From Sinorhizobium sp. RAC02 (lineage in GTDB: Bacteria; Pseudomonadota; Alphaproteobacteria; Rhizobiales; Rhizobiaceae), in the NCBI RefSeq assembly GCF_001713395.1, contig NZ_CP016450.1, forward strand, positions 1,116,001-1,180,000: a DNA stretch of 64,000 nt, in the 5' to 3' direction. The position numbers and the translations under genes are program-made. Below the pieces are notes generated by a model. It was not told where the DNA came from. It made no database searches and saw nothing but the letters and a program-made list of their open reading frames with translations. Below are positions 1 to 9,853 of this stretch, one piece after another. The stretch's first letter is position 1. Every line of letters begins with the position of its first letter.

Positions 1-1091
<1,091 letters not shown>

Positions 1092-1122
1092 TCGGAAAAA
1101 CAGTTTCTCCGAAACGGCGAAG

Positions 1123-1150
1123 CCCGCATCTCCGGATGCGGGTTTTTTTT
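1123..1150 (+). terminator. Rho-independent terminator after eno
   Basis: Perfect 8-bp stem CCCGCATC (1123-1130) with GATGCGGG (1135-1142), tetraloop TCCG, followed by eight T residues (1143-1150). It lies 32 bases after the enolase stop codon. Confidence 0.93.
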
Positions 1151-1230
1151 GTCGCCCGTCCATCATGGTCAATGGTCGGTTAACCGCTTGCCGCTAGTGT
1201 CAAATCCGTATTGCGTAGCGGGGCACCTGC

Positions 1231-1539
1231 ATGTGGACCAAACATCATAAAAAGCGGAAATTCGGCCGGCTGGCACTACCGGTGATTACGGTCGCATTCC
1301 TTTCCTACTTCGGCTATCATTCCGTACATGGCGAATTCGGCCTCAGGGGGATGGAGGAGTTCGAACGGCAGAGGGTTGAGCGTCAGGCGCGCGTCGACGT
1401 GCTCGTGCGGCAACGCCAGATCCTGGAAAAAGAAGTGGCCTTGATGAGCGACGGCTCGCTTGAACGCGACATGCTGGATGAGAAGGCGCGCTCCTATCTC
1501 AACATGTCCCGCGCCGACGAAATCGTCATTTTCCACTGA
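1231..1539 (+). CDS. ftsB: FtsB/DivIC-family septum formation initiator
   Basis: A 102-residue bitopic membrane protein of the FtsB/DivIC family, which bridges early and late divisome proteins. It has a short basic N-terminus (KHHKKRK), one transmembrane segment at about residues 13-30 and a coiled-coil stretch at about 41-72 (EEFERQRVERQARVDVLVRQ). The conserved C-terminal part carries ERDMLDEKARSYLNMSRADE. The position between enolase and pdhA is the standard place for this gene in alphaproteobacteria. It starts at ATG 1231 after the eno terminator, so it is probably transcribed from its own promoter in 1151-1230. The family assignment is firm; its role in division here is inferred from the family. 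Confidence 0.85.
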   Translation: MWTKHHKKRKFGRLALPVITVAFLSYFGYHSVHGEFGLRGMEEFERQRVERQARVDVLVRQRQILEKEVALMSDGSLERDMLDEKARSYLNMSRADEIVIFH

Positions 1540-1688
1540 AGAGCTGGATTAACTGAAATCTAGTTAATCGTAAATCTCCCTTACTATTCAGCGGCTTACG
1601 AAGAATATAAGCCATGCATTTATGGCATTGCTGAGCCGGACTTTCTCCCCTATGGTTTTCTTCAAGAGGCAAACATAGGGAGGAACGC

Positions 1689-2735
1689 ATGGCTCCGCGT
1701 AAAACCGCGTCCACGTCCAGCCGTAAGACCACGGCAAGGCCTGTCAAAAAAGACTTCACCGGCGGCACCATCGCCGAATTCTCCAAGGAAGACGATCTCA
1801 AAGCCTACCGCGAAATGCTGCTGATCCGGCGTTTCGAAGAGAAGGCCGGCCAGCTTTACGGCATGGGCTTCATCGGCGGCTTCTGTCACCTCTACATTGG
1901 CCAGGAAGCTGTCGTCGTCGGCATGCAGGCGGCGCTGAAAGAAGGTGACCAGGTCATCACCGGTTATCGCGACCATGGCCACATGCTCGCTTGCGGCATG
2001 AGCCCACGTGGTGTGATGGCCGAACTGACCGGACGTCGCGGCGGCCTTTCCAAGGGCAAGGGCGGCTCCATGCACATGTTCTCCAAGGAAAAGAATTTTT
2101 ACGGCGGTCACGGCATCGTCGGCGGGCAGGTCTCGCTCGGTACCGGTCTTGCCTTCGCAAACCGCTATCGCGGCAACGACAATGTATCGCTTGCCTATTT
2201 CGGTGACGGCGCGGCCAACCAGGGCCAGGTCTACGAGAGCTTCAACATGGCAGCGCTTTGGAAGCTGCCGGTGGTCTACGTGATCGAGAACAACCGCTAC
2301 GCCATGGGCACGTCCGTTTCGCGTGCCTCAGCCCAGACCGACTTCTCGCATCGCGGCGCCTCCTTCAACATCCCCGGTTTCCAGGTGGATGGCATGGATG
2401 TGCGTGCGGTGAAGGCTGCTGCGGATGAGGCTGTCGCGCACTGCCGTGCAGGCAAGGGTCCGGTCATCCTCGAGATGCAGACCTACCGCTACCGCGGCCA
2501 TTCCATGTCCGACCCGGCGAAGTACCGCTCGAAGGACGAAGTGCAGAAGATGCGTTCCGAGCACGACCCGATCGAGCAGGTGCGCGCCCGCCTTCTGGAA
2601 AACAAGTGGGCAAGCGAGGACGATCTCAAGCAGATCGACAAGGACGTCCGTGACATTGTCGCCGACAGTGCCGATTTCGCGCAGGCCGATCCGGAGCCGG
2701 ATGCATCCGAACTCTACACCGACATCCTGCTGTAA
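1689..2735 (+). CDS. pdhA: Pyruvate dehydrogenase E1 component, alpha subunit
   Basis: Thiamine-diphosphate-dependent decarboxylase alpha chain of the pyruvate dehydrogenase complex, 348 residues. The ThDP-binding signature runs from GDG at residues 172-174 to NN at 201-202 (FGDGAANQGQ...VIENN). The phosphorylation-loop region HSMSDPAKYR is present near residue 275. The first 20 residues are basic and Thr/Ser-rich and probably disordered. ATG 1689 is preceded by GGGAGGA at 1678-1684. It opens a pdhA-pdhB-pdhC run with gaps of only 18 and 15 bases, so the complex is co-expressed. The 149-base gap upstream (1540-1688) should hold the promoter. Confidence 0.97.
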   Translation: MAPRKTASTSSRKTTARPVKKDFTGGTIAEFSKEDDLKAYREMLLIRRFEEKAGQLYGMGFIGGFCHLYIGQEAVVVGMQAALKEGDQVITGYRDHGHMLACGMSPRGVMAELTGRRGGLSKGKGGSMHMFSKEKNFYGGHGIVGGQVSLGTGLAFANRYRGNDNVSLAYFGDGAANQGQVYESFNMAALWKLPVVYVIENNRYAMGTSVSRASAQTDFSHRGASFNIPGFQVDGMDVRAVKAAADEAVAHCRAGKGPVILEMQTYRYRGHSMSDPAKYRSKDEVQKMRSEHDPIEQVRARLLENKWASEDDLKQIDKDVRDIVADSADFAQADPEPDASELYTDILL

Positions 2736-2753
2736 TCCGGGGAGGGACGAAAA

Positions 2754-4133
2754 ATGCCTATCGAAATTCTCATGCCCGCCCTGTCTCCGACCATGGAAGA
2801 GGGAACGCTCTCCAAGTGGATCAAGAACGAGGGTGACACCGTAAAGTCCGGCGATGTGATCGCTGAAATCGAAACCGACAAGGCGACGATGGAAGTCGAA
2901 GCCGTCGATGAAGGCGTGATCGGCAAGATCCTGATCGCCGCCGGCACTGAAGGCGTCAAGGTCAACACGGCAATCGCCGTGCTGCTGCAGGACGGCGAAA
3001 GCGCCGATTCGGTCGCAGCCCCCAAGGCCGCCGCAAAGCCGGCAGAAGCCGAAGCACCGAAGGCCGCCGAACCGGCCCCTGCCGCCGCATCCGTCCCGGC
3101 TCAGCCGAAGGGCGAAGTCACCGCCGATCCGGATATTCCGGCCGGCACCGAAATGGTGATGACGACGGTGCGTGAAGCGCTGCGCGATGCCATGGCGGAA
3201 GAAATGCGCCGCGACGAAGACGTCTTCGTCATGGGTGAGGAAGTCGCCGAATACCAGGGTGCCTACAAGATCACCCAGGGTCTTCTGCAAGAATTCGGCG
3301 ACCGCCGCGTCATCGATACGCCGATCACTGAACATGGCTTTGCCGGCGTCGGCGTCGGTGCGGCCATGACGGGCCTCAAGCCCATCGTCGAGTTCATGAC
3401 CTTCAACTTCGCCATGCAGGCGATCGACCAGATCATCAACTCCGCTGCCAAGACGCTCTACATGTCCGGTGGCCAGATGGGCGCGCCGATCGTCTTCCGC
3501 GGCCCGAATGGCGCGGCTGCCCGCGTCGCGGCCCAGCACTCGCAGTGCTATGCCGCCTGGTACAGCCACATTCCGGGCCTCAAGGTCGTCATGCCGTACA
3601 CGGCTGCCGATGCTAAGGGTCTGCTGAAGGCCGCCATCCGCGATCCGAACCCGGTCATCTTCCTCGAAAACGAAATCCTCTACGGCCAGAGCTTCGAAGT
3701 GCCGAAGATGGATGATTTCGTGCTGCCGATCGGCAAGGCGCGCATCCACAAGAAGGGCAACGACGTCACCGTCGTCTCCTTCGGCATCGGCATGACCTAT
3801 GCGCTGAAGGCGATTGCGGAGCTCGAGAAGGACGGCATCGACGTCGAACTGATCGACCTGCGCACCATCCGCCCGATGGACCTGCCGACCGTCATCGAAT
3901 CGGTCAAGAAGACCGGCCGCCTGGTCGTCGTTGAGGAAGGCTACCCGCAGTCCTCCGTCGGCACCGAGATCGCGACCCGCGTCATGCAGCAGGCTTTCGA
4001 CTATCTCGATGCGCCGATCCTGACGATTGCCGGCAAGGACGTTCCGATGCCCTACGCCGCGAACCTCGAAAAGCTGGCGCTGCCGAATGTCGGCGAAGTC
4101 GTCCAGGCGGTCAAAACCGTCTGCTACAAATAA
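2754..4133 (+). CDS. pdhB: Pyruvate dehydrogenase E1 component, beta subunit with N-terminal lipoyl domain
   Basis: Beta chain of E1, forming the heterotetramer with PdhA. Unlike most E1-beta proteins (about 330 residues) this one has 459, because residues 1-80 are a biotinyl/lipoyl domain with the lipoyl-lysine motif [11 protein letters not shown] (K43). An Ala/Pro/Glu-rich hinge (about 82-125) leads to the transketolase-like pyrimidine-binding and C-terminal domains, with [33 protein letters not shown] and [15 protein letters not shown]. This architecture is known in rhizobia and some other alphaproteobacteria. The lipoyl domain closely matches that of the adjacent pdhC. It starts at ATG 2754 with a purine-rich GGGGAGGGA upstream. 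Confidence 0.97.
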   Translation: MPIEILMPALSPTMEEGTLSKWIKNEGDTVKSGDVIAEIETDKATMEVEAVDEGVIGKILIAAGTEGVKVNTAIAVLLQDGESADSVAAPKAAAKPAEAEAPKAAEPAPAAASVPAQPKGEVTADPDIPAGTEMVMTTVREALRDAMAEEMRRDEDVFVMGEEVAEYQGAYKITQGLLQEFGDRRVIDTPITEHGFAGVGVGAAMTGLKPIVEFMTFNFAMQAIDQIINSAAKTLYMSGGQMGAPIVFRGPNGAAARVAAQHSQCYAAWYSHIPGLKVVMPYTAADAKGLLKAAIRDPNPVIFLENEILYGQSFEVPKMDDFVLPIGKARIHKKGNDVTVVSFGIGMTYALKAIAELEKDGIDVELIDLRTIRPMDLPTVIESVKKTGRLVVVEEGYPQSSVGTEIATRVMQQAFDYLDAPILTIAGKDVPMPYAANLEKLALPNVGEVVQAVKTVCYK

Positions 4134-4148
4134 GGGGAGGGTTGAGAC

Positions 4149-5489
4149 ATGCCGATCAACATCACGATGCCCGCCCTGTCACCTACCATGGAAGAGGGCA
4201 ACCTCGCCAAGTGGCTCGTCAAGGAAGGCGACACCGTGAAATCCGGTGACGTCATCGCCGAGATCGAGACCGATAAGGCGACGATGGAAGTCGAAGCTGT
4301 CGACGAGGGCGTTGTCGCCAAGATCGTCGTGCCGGCCGGTACGGAAGGCGTGAAGGTCAACAGCCTCATTGCCATCCTCGCCGCCGATGGCGAAGATGTT
4401 GGCGCTGCCGCCGCTGGTGGCGGTGCTGCTGCTCCGAAGGCGGAAGCAAAGACCCCCGAAGCGCCGAAGGAAGCGGAAAAGCCGGCTGCTGCTGCAGCGG
4501 CTCCCGCTGCGACCGCCTCTGCCGGTCCGGCTCCGGCCAAGGACGGCAACCGCGTGTTCTCCTCGCCGCTCGCCCGCCGCATCGCCAAGGAAGCCGGTGT
4601 CGACATTTCGGCGGTTTCCGGTTCCGGCCCGCATGGTCGCGTGGTGAAGAGCGACGTCGAAAAGGCTGTCACCTCCGGTGGAGCCAAGCCCGCCGCTGCC
4701 GCAGCCCCGGCTGCTGCTGCCTCGGCCGCTCCGGCCGCTGCTCCGAAGGGCATGTCGGAAGACGCCGTGCTCAAGCTGTTCGAGCAGGGCTCCTACGACC
4801 TCGTGCCGCATGACGGCATGCGCAAGACCATTGCCAAGCGCCTGCAGGAATCCAAGCAGACGATCCCGCACTTCTACGTCTCGGTCGATGTCGAGCTCGA
4901 TGCGCTTCTGGCGCTGCGCGCCCAGATCAACGGTTCCGCACCGGAGAAGGACGGCAAGCCGGCCTACAAACTCTCGGTCAACGATATGGTGATCAAGGCC
5001 ATGGCACTTGCCCTGCGCGATGTGCCGGACGCCAACGTCTCCTGGACCGACAGCAACATGGTGAAACATAAACACGCCGATGTCGGCGTTGCCGTGTCGA
5101 TCCCGGGCGGTCTGATCACCCCGATCATCCGCAAGGCGGAGCTGAAGAGCCTGTCGGCCATCTCCAACGAGATGAAGGACCTCGGCAAGCGCGCCAAGGA
5201 ACGCAAGCTGAAGCCGGAAGAGTACCAGGGCGGCACGACTGCGGTCTCCAACATGGGCATGATGGGCGTCTCGAATTTCGCCGCCGTCGTCAACCCGCCG
5301 CATGCGACGATCCTGGCGGTTGGTGCCGGCACGGAGCGGGTCGTGGTCAAGAAGGGCCAGATGGTAATCGTCAATGCGATGACGGTTACGCTCTCCACCG
5401 ACCACCGCGCCGTCGACGGAGCGCTCGGCGCCGAACTGCTCGGAGCCTTCAAGCGCTACATCGAAAGCCCGATGGGGATGCTCGTCTGA
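4149..5489 (+). CDS. pdhC: Dihydrolipoamide acetyltransferase (E2)
   Basis: Core E2 of the pyruvate dehydrogenase complex, 446 residues. Domains in order: one lipoyl domain (1-78, K43 in [11 protein letters not shown]); an Ala/Pro/Lys hinge; a peripheral subunit-binding domain at about 137-173 ([15 protein letters not shown]...[12 protein letters not shown]); a second Ala/Pro hinge; and a catalytic acyltransferase domain. The active-site motif DHRAVDG carries His419 and Asp423. A single lipoyl domain is the norm for alphaproteobacterial E2. It follows pdhB with a GGGGAGGG ribosome-binding site. The SGNH hydrolase and lpd lie directly downstream. Confidence 0.97.
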   Translation: MPINITMPALSPTMEEGNLAKWLVKEGDTVKSGDVIAEIETDKATMEVEAVDEGVVAKIVVPAGTEGVKVNSLIAILAADGEDVGAAAAGGGAAAPKAEAKTPEAPKEAEKPAAAAAAPAATASAGPAPAKDGNRVFSSPLARRIAKEAGVDISAVSGSGPHGRVVKSDVEKAVTSGGAKPAAAAAPAAAASAAPAAAPKGMSEDAVLKLFEQGSYDLVPHDGMRKTIAKRLQESKQTIPHFYVSVDVELDALLALRAQINGSAPEKDGKPAYKLSVNDMVIKAMALALRDVPDANVSWTDSNMVKHKHADVGVAVSIPGGLITPIIRKAELKSLSAISNEMKDLGKRAKERKLKPEEYQGGTTAVSNMGMMGVSNFAAVVNPPHATILAVGAGTERVVVKKGQMVIVNAMTVTLSTDHRAVDGALGAELLGAFKRYIESPMGMLV

Positions 5490-5505
5490 TACGCGGGGTG
5501 CGGCC

Positions 5506-6147
5506 ATGAAGACGGTTCTCTGCTACGGCGACAGCCTGACCTGGGGTTACAGTGCGGAAACGCTCGACCGGCATGCCTTCGAGGATCGCTGGCCGAGCGT
5601 GCTCGCCAAGGCTCTGGGACCGGATGTCACCGTTATCGCAGAGGGCCTGAACGGCCGCACCACCGCCTATGACGATCATCTGGCGGATTGCGACCGCAAC
5701 GGTGTGCGCATCCTGCCGACGATCCTGCACAGCCACGATCCGATCGACCTCGTCATCCTTCTGCTCGGCGCCAACGACATGAAGCCGACGATCTGCGGAA
5801 CGGCATTTGGCGCGGTGCGCGGCGTGGAACGGCTGGTGGAGCTGGTGCGCCACCACGCCTGGTCGTTCAGCGGCGAGGGCGGGCCGGAGATCCTCATCGT
5901 TTCGCCGCCGCCGATCTGCGAGACGGCGAACGTTGCCTTTTCGGCGATGTATACCGGCGGCGTCGAACAGTCGGCGATGCTGGCGACACTTTACGCGGAC
6001 CTCGCGGATGAGACCGGTTGCGGCTTCTTCGATGCCGGATCGGTCGCCAGGACAACGCCGCTCGATGGCGTGCACCTCGATGCTGAAAACACACGGGCGA
6101 TTGGCCGCGGGCTCGAGCCCGTCGTGCGCATGATGCTCGGATTGTAA
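5506..6147 (+). CDS. SGNH/GDSL-family hydrolase (arylesterase-like)
   Basis: A 213-residue esterase of the SGNH superfamily. Block I is GDSLTWG with the nucleophile Ser10; block III is LLLGANDMK; block V is DGVHLD near the C-terminus with the catalytic Asp/His. There is no signal peptide, so it should be cytoplasmic. The substrate is unknown; relatives hydrolyse aryl or acyl esters. It lies 16 bases after pdhC and 59 bases before lpd, so it sits inside the pyruvate dehydrogenase operon. Whether it serves acyl or thioester metabolism there or is a passenger cannot be told from the sequence. Confidence 0.88.
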   Translation: MKTVLCYGDSLTWGYSAETLDRHAFEDRWPSVLAKALGPDVTVIAEGLNGRTTAYDDHLADCDRNGVRILPTILHSHDPIDLVILLLGANDMKPTICGTAFGAVRGVERLVELVRHHAWSFSGEGGPEILIVSPPPICETANVAFSAMYTGGVEQSAMLATLYADLADETGCGFFDAGSVARTTPLDGVHLDAENTRAIGRGLEPVVRMMLGL

Positions 6148-6206
6148 AAAGACAACAGGCGGCAGCAGCAATCCGCGCGCGGCCCAGAGAAAAGGCAGGA
6201 AACGAC

Positions 6207-7652
6207 ATGGCTCAGACTTACGACGTCATCGTTATCGGTTCGGGTCCGGGCGGCTACATCGCCGCGATCCGCGCCGCCCAGCTTGGCCTGAAGACGGCCA
6301 TCGTCGAGCGCGAGCATCTCGCCGGCATCTGCTCGAACTGGGGTTGCATTCCGACCAAGGCGCTGCTGCGCTCGGCCGAAATCTTCCACTACGCACAGCA
6401 CCCGGGCGACTACGGCATCAAGATCGAAGGCTCGGTGACACCGGACCTGAAGGCCATCGTCGCCCGCTCGCGCGGCATCGCGCAGCGCATGAACGGCGGC
6501 GTCGGTTTCCTGATGAAGAAGAACAAGGTCGATATCATCTGGGGCGAGGCCAAGATCACCAAGCCGGGCGAGATCGTCGTGTCCAAGACGACCAAGGCGA
6601 TCCAGCAGCCGCAGGCGCCACTGCCGAAGACCGTGCTGCCGGAAGGCACCTATACGGCCAAGAACATCGTGATCGCGACCGGTGCGCGTCCGCGTGCGCT
6701 GCCCGGCATCGAGCCGGATGGCAAGCTGATCTGGACCTATTTCGAGGCGATGAAGCCGGAGGAAATGCCGAAGTCGCTGCTCGTCATGGGCTCGGGCGCC
6801 ATCGGCATCGAATTCGCGTCCTTCTACCGCACGCTTGGTGTCGACGTGACAGTCGTCGAAGTGATGAAGACGGTGATGCCGGTCGAGGATGCCGAAATCT
6901 CTGCGCTCGCCAAGAAGCAGTTCGAGAAGCAGGGCATGAAGATCCATCTGGAGGCCAAGGTCACCAAGGTGGAGAAGGGCGCCAACTCGATCACCGCGCA
7001 TGTCGAGATGAAGGACGGCAAGGTTGAGAAGATCACCGCCGACCGTATGATCTCCGCCGTCGGCGTGCAGGCGAATGTGGAAAATATCGGCCTTGAGGCG
7101 CTCGGCGTGAAGACCGACCGTGGCTTCATCGCCATCGACGGCTACGGTAAGACCAACGTGCCGGGCATCTACGCCATCGGCGACGTCGCAGGTCCCCCGA
7201 TGCTCGCCCACAAGGCTGAACATGAGGCCGTCATCTGCATCGAGAAGATCGCCGGCCTGCCGAACGTCCACCCGATGGACAAGTCGAAGATCCCGGGCTG
7301 CACCTATTGCCACCCGCAGGTCGCTTCGGTTGGCCTCACGGAAGCCAAGGCCAAGGAACAGGGCCGTGACATTCGCGTCGGCCGTTTCCCCTTCGTCGCC
7401 AATGGCAAGGCGATTGCGCTTGGCGAAGACCAGGGTCTCGTCAAGACGATCTTCGACAAGAAGACCGGCGAGTTGCTCGGCGCCCATCTCGTCGGCGCGG
7501 AAGTAACGGAACTCATCCAGGGCTTCGTCATCGCCATGAACCTCGAAACCACCGAGGAAGAGCTGATGCACACGATCTTCCCGCATCCGACGATCTCGGA
7601 AACGCTGAAGGAAAGCGTGCTGGATGCCTATGGGCGTGCGCTCAACGCTTGA
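6207..7652 (+). CDS. lpdA: Dihydrolipoyl dehydrogenase (E3)
   Basis: FAD-dependent disulfide oxidoreductase that reoxidises dihydrolipoamide on E2 with NAD+; 481 residues, usual length. The N-terminal FAD motif is GSGPGGYIAAIRAAQLG. The redox-active disulfide is Cys42/Cys47 in GICSNWGCIPTKALL. A second dinucleotide motif, VMGSGAIGIEFASF, binds NAD. YAIGDVAGPPMLAHKAEHE is the second FAD motif, and the C-terminal dimer interface carries the catalytic HPHPTISETLKE. It is placed after the pdh genes, so this is the pyruvate dehydrogenase E3. ATG 6207 has AGGAAACGAC upstream. Confidence 0.97.
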   Translation: MAQTYDVIVIGSGPGGYIAAIRAAQLGLKTAIVEREHLAGICSNWGCIPTKALLRSAEIFHYAQHPGDYGIKIEGSVTPDLKAIVARSRGIAQRMNGGVGFLMKKNKVDIIWGEAKITKPGEIVVSKTTKAIQQPQAPLPKTVLPEGTYTAKNIVIATGARPRALPGIEPDGKLIWTYFEAMKPEEMPKSLLVMGSGAIGIEFASFYRTLGVDVTVVEVMKTVMPVEDAEISALAKKQFEKQGMKIHLEAKVTKVEKGANSITAHVEMKDGKVEKITADRMISAVGVQANVENIGLEALGVKTDRGFIAIDGYGKTNVPGIYAIGDVAGPPMLAHKAEHEAVICIEKIAGLPNVHPMDKSKIPGCTYCHPQVASVGLTEAKAKEQGRDIRVGRFPFVANGKAIALGEDQGLVKTIFDKKTGELLGAHLVGAEVTELIQGFVIAMNLETTEEELMHTIFPHPTISETLKESVLDAYGRALNA

Positions 7653-7661
7653 ACGTGCTAA

Positions 7662-7690
7662 AGCCCGCCTCCACATGAGGCGGGCTGCTG
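7662..7690 (+). terminator. Hairpin after lpdA, probable weak terminator
   Basis: Perfect 10-bp stem AGCCCGCCTC (7662-7671) with GAGGCGGGCT (7677-7686), loop CACAT. Only a short T run (four T within 7692-7695) follows, so termination may be partial, allowing read-through into lipA. Confidence 0.55.
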
Positions 7691-7744
7691 ATTTTCGGTC
7701 CGCAGGATGAACGCGAAGGCGTTCACCAGGAAAGTGGAAACGAC

Positions 7745-8722
7745 ATGGTCACCATTCTCGACCGCACCAACCCTTCACCCGATGGCAAGCGGGTACGCCA
7801 CCCGGAAAAGGCCAACCGGCCGGACACCGAAGTGCTGCGCAAACCGGAATGGATCCGCGTGCGCGCGCCGGTCTCCAAGGGCTACCAGGAGACGCGCGAT
7901 CTCGTGCGCAGCCACAAGCTGGTGACGGTGTGCGAGGAAGCGGGTTGCCCGAACATCGGTGAGTGCTGGGACAAGAAGCACGCGACCTTCATGATCATGG
8001 GCGAGATCTGTACCCGCGCCTGCGCCTTCTGCAACGTGGCGACGGGCAAGCCGAATGCGCTCGACCTGGCTGAGCCGGAAAACGTCGCCAAGGCCGTCAA
8101 GCAGATGGGCCTCAGCCACGTCGTCATCACCTCGGTGGACCGTGATGATCTGGCCGATGGTGGTGCAGAACATTTCGAGAAGGTGATCTGGGCGATCCGC
8201 GCGGCCTCGCCGCTGACGACGATCGAAATCCTGACACCCGACTTCCTGAAGAAGCCCGGTGCCCTGGAACGCGTCGTCGCTGCCAAGCCCGACGTGTTCA
8301 ACCACAACATGGAGACCGTGCCGGGCAATTACCTGACCGTCCGCCCGGGTGCGCGCTACTTCCACTCCGTCCGCCTGCTGCAGCGCGTGAAGGAACTCGA
8401 CCCGACCATGTTCACCAAGTCGGGCATCATGGTGGGCCTCGGCGAAGAGCGCAACGAAGTGCTCCAGCTGATGGACGACCTTCGCACCGCCGACGTCGAT
8501 TTCCTCACCATCGGTCAGTATCTTCAACCGACCCGCAAGCACCACGCCGTCATGAGCTTCGTCACGCCGGACGAGTTCAAGTCCTACGAGACGGTCGCCT
8601 ACAGCAAGGGCTTCCTGATGGTTTCGTCGAGCCCGCTGACGCGCTCCTCGCACCATGCCGGAGATGATTTCGCCCGACTTCGCGCCGCTCGCGAGCGCAA
8701 GCTTCTCGCCGCCGCGGAATAG
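7745..8722 (+). CDS. lipA: Lipoyl synthase
   Basis: Radical-SAM enzyme that inserts two sulfurs into octanoyl groups on E2, E1-beta and GcvH lipoyl domains; 325 residues. Both cluster motifs are complete. The auxiliary [4Fe-4S] cluster is held by Cys63, Cys68 and Cys74 ([12 protein letters not shown]), and the radical-SAM cluster by Cys89, Cys93 and Cys96 (CTRACAFC). Later segments such as [11 protein letters not shown] and [13 protein letters not shown] are typical LipA. Its position behind pdh-lpd couples cofactor assembly to its main client enzymes. AGGAAAG upstream supports ATG 7745. An intrinsic terminator follows at 8745-8776. Confidence 0.97.
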   Translation: MVTILDRTNPSPDGKRVRHPEKANRPDTEVLRKPEWIRVRAPVSKGYQETRDLVRSHKLVTVCEEAGCPNIGECWDKKHATFMIMGEICTRACAFCNVATGKPNALDLAEPENVAKAVKQMGLSHVVITSVDRDDLADGGAEHFEKVIWAIRAASPLTTIEILTPDFLKKPGALERVVAAKPDVFNHNMETVPGNYLTVRPGARYFHSVRLLQRVKELDPTMFTKSGIMVGLGEERNEVLQLMDDLRTADVDFLTIGQYLQPTRKHHAVMSFVTPDEFKSYETVAYSKGFLMVSSSPLTRSSHHAGDDFARLRAARERKLLAAAE

Positions 8723-8744
8723 ACATTTTCAAGACCTTCCTCTA

Positions 8745-8776
8745 AACCCCGCCGTCCTGCCCGACGGCGGGGTTTT
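8745..8776 (+). terminator. Rho-independent terminator after lipA
   Basis: Perfect 12-bp stem AACCCCGCCGTC (8745-8756) with GACGGCGGGGTT (8763-8774), loop CTGCCC, ending in TTTT. It marks the end of the pdh-lip unit. Confidence 0.85.
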
Positions 8777-8793
8777 GCATTTGGGGGACGGCC

Positions 8794-9360
8794 ATGACGG
8801 TTTCGATCACCGTAGAGGAGGCAGCCGAACGGCTGAGGACGGCAGAGCGTGTGCTGGTGATCGGCTGCTCGGGGAGCGGCAAGAGTACGCTGGCGCAGGG
8901 GCTCTCGGCGCGTCTTGCTGTGCCCTACGTCTCCATGGATCGCGAGATTTTCTGGCTGCCGGGCTGGGAGACGCGGCCAAGGGTGGAGGCTTTGGCGCGC
9001 TTGCAGACGATCGTTGCTCAAGAGCGCTGGGTCCTTGACGGTACGAGCCCCGGCACGCTGCCGCTGCGTCTGCCGCGCAGCCACCTGGTGCTCTGGCTGC
9101 GCCCGCCGCGCTGGATGTCGCTTTATGGGGTGATCTCGCGCTGGTTAAGACTTCGCGGCCAGTCGCGGCCGGAAATGGCGGATGGATGCCCGGAACGGAT
9201 CAGCCGGGAATTTCTCAGCTATGTCTGGAATTTCGAGCGGACGGAAAGCCCGGAAATCGCGGAAAATCTTGCGGCATATGGCCCTGATGTGTCGGTTTGC
9301 GTGTTGAAATCGCGACGCCAGAACCAACAGCTACTTGCGATTCTGGGGCCAAAATATTAG
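8794..9360 (+). CDS. P-loop NTPase of the adenylate-kinase-like / FlaR group
   Basis: A 188-residue P-loop protein. The Walker A motif GCSGSGKSTLAQGLSARL lies at about residues 28-45. It is followed by the VPYVSMDREIFWLPGW pattern seen in small AAA/kinase-like proteins often named 'topology modulation protein FlaR' or adenylate-kinase-like. VLWLRPPRWMSLYGVISRW is also characteristic of that group. The biochemical activity is not established for these proteins; phosphoryl transfer to a small molecule is plausible. It starts shortly after the lipA terminator and is followed nine bases later by the COQ10/RatA-like gene, so the two are probably co-transcribed. Confidence 0.75.
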   Translation: MTVSITVEEAAERLRTAERVLVIGCSGSGKSTLAQGLSARLAVPYVSMDREIFWLPGWETRPRVEALARLQTIVAQERWVLDGTSPGTLPLRLPRSHLVLWLRPPRWMSLYGVISRWLRLRGQSRPEMADGCPERISREFLSYVWNFERTESPEIAENLAAYGPDVSVCVLKSRRQNQQLLAILGPKY

Positions 9361-9369
9361 CTCTCGGCC

Positions 9370-9822
9370 ATGCCCCAATACGAAACCCGCCGTCCGGTTC
9401 CCCACACGCCTGAACAGATGTACGACCTCGTTGCCGATGTGGAGCGGTATCCGGAATTCCTGCCGCTCTGCGAGGGGCTGACGGTTCGCTCGCGCAAGGA
9501 GCGGGATGGCAAGGATTTGCTGGTTGCCGACATGACGGTCGGCTACAAGGCGATCCGCGAGACCTTTACCACGCAGGTGTTGCTCAACCGGGTGGAACGT
9601 GCAATCGACGTCAAGTATATCGACGGGCCATTCCGCTACCTCGACAATCGCTGGCGGTTCGAGGCGCTGCCGGACGGCGGGTGTTCTGTGCATTTCTTCA
9701 TCGACTACGAGTTCAAGAGCCGCATTCTCGGTGCGCTGATGGGCTCGATGTTCGACCGCGCCTTTCGTATGTTCACCGAGGCGTTCGAGAAGCGCGCCGA
9801 CGCGATCTATCCAACCACCTGA
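9370..9822 (+). CDS. COQ10/RatA-family START-domain protein (ubiquinone-binding)
   Basis: A 150-residue single START/SRPBCC-fold protein. The N-terminus YETRRPVPHTPEQMYDLVAD followed by VERYPEFLPLCEGLTVRSR is diagnostic for the COQ10/RatA family. In eukaryotes and proteobacteria these proteins bind ubiquinone and help respiratory electron transfer. The 'RatA toxin' label from E. coli is not appropriate without evidence. FIDYEFKSRILGALMGSMFD near the C-terminus is the conserved amphipathic end. It starts at ATG 9370, nine bases after the preceding gene. Confidence 0.85.
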   Translation: MPQYETRRPVPHTPEQMYDLVADVERYPEFLPLCEGLTVRSRKERDGKDLLVADMTVGYKAIRETFTTQVLLNRVERAIDVKYIDGPFRYLDNRWRFEALPDGGCSVHFFIDYEFKSRILGALMGSMFDRAFRMFTEAFEKRADAIYPTT

Positions 9823-9853
9823 ATTTTTCCGCCTGCTCACCCGTTACCGGGGC

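Noticed and set aside
5991..7676. Minus-strand open frame opposite lpdA
   Set aside because: Antisense to a certain gene; composition and lack of motifs mark it as a shadow frame.
9370..9822. RatA toxin of a toxin-antitoxin system
   Set aside because: The family is better described as COQ10-like START proteins, and no RatB partner lies beside it.
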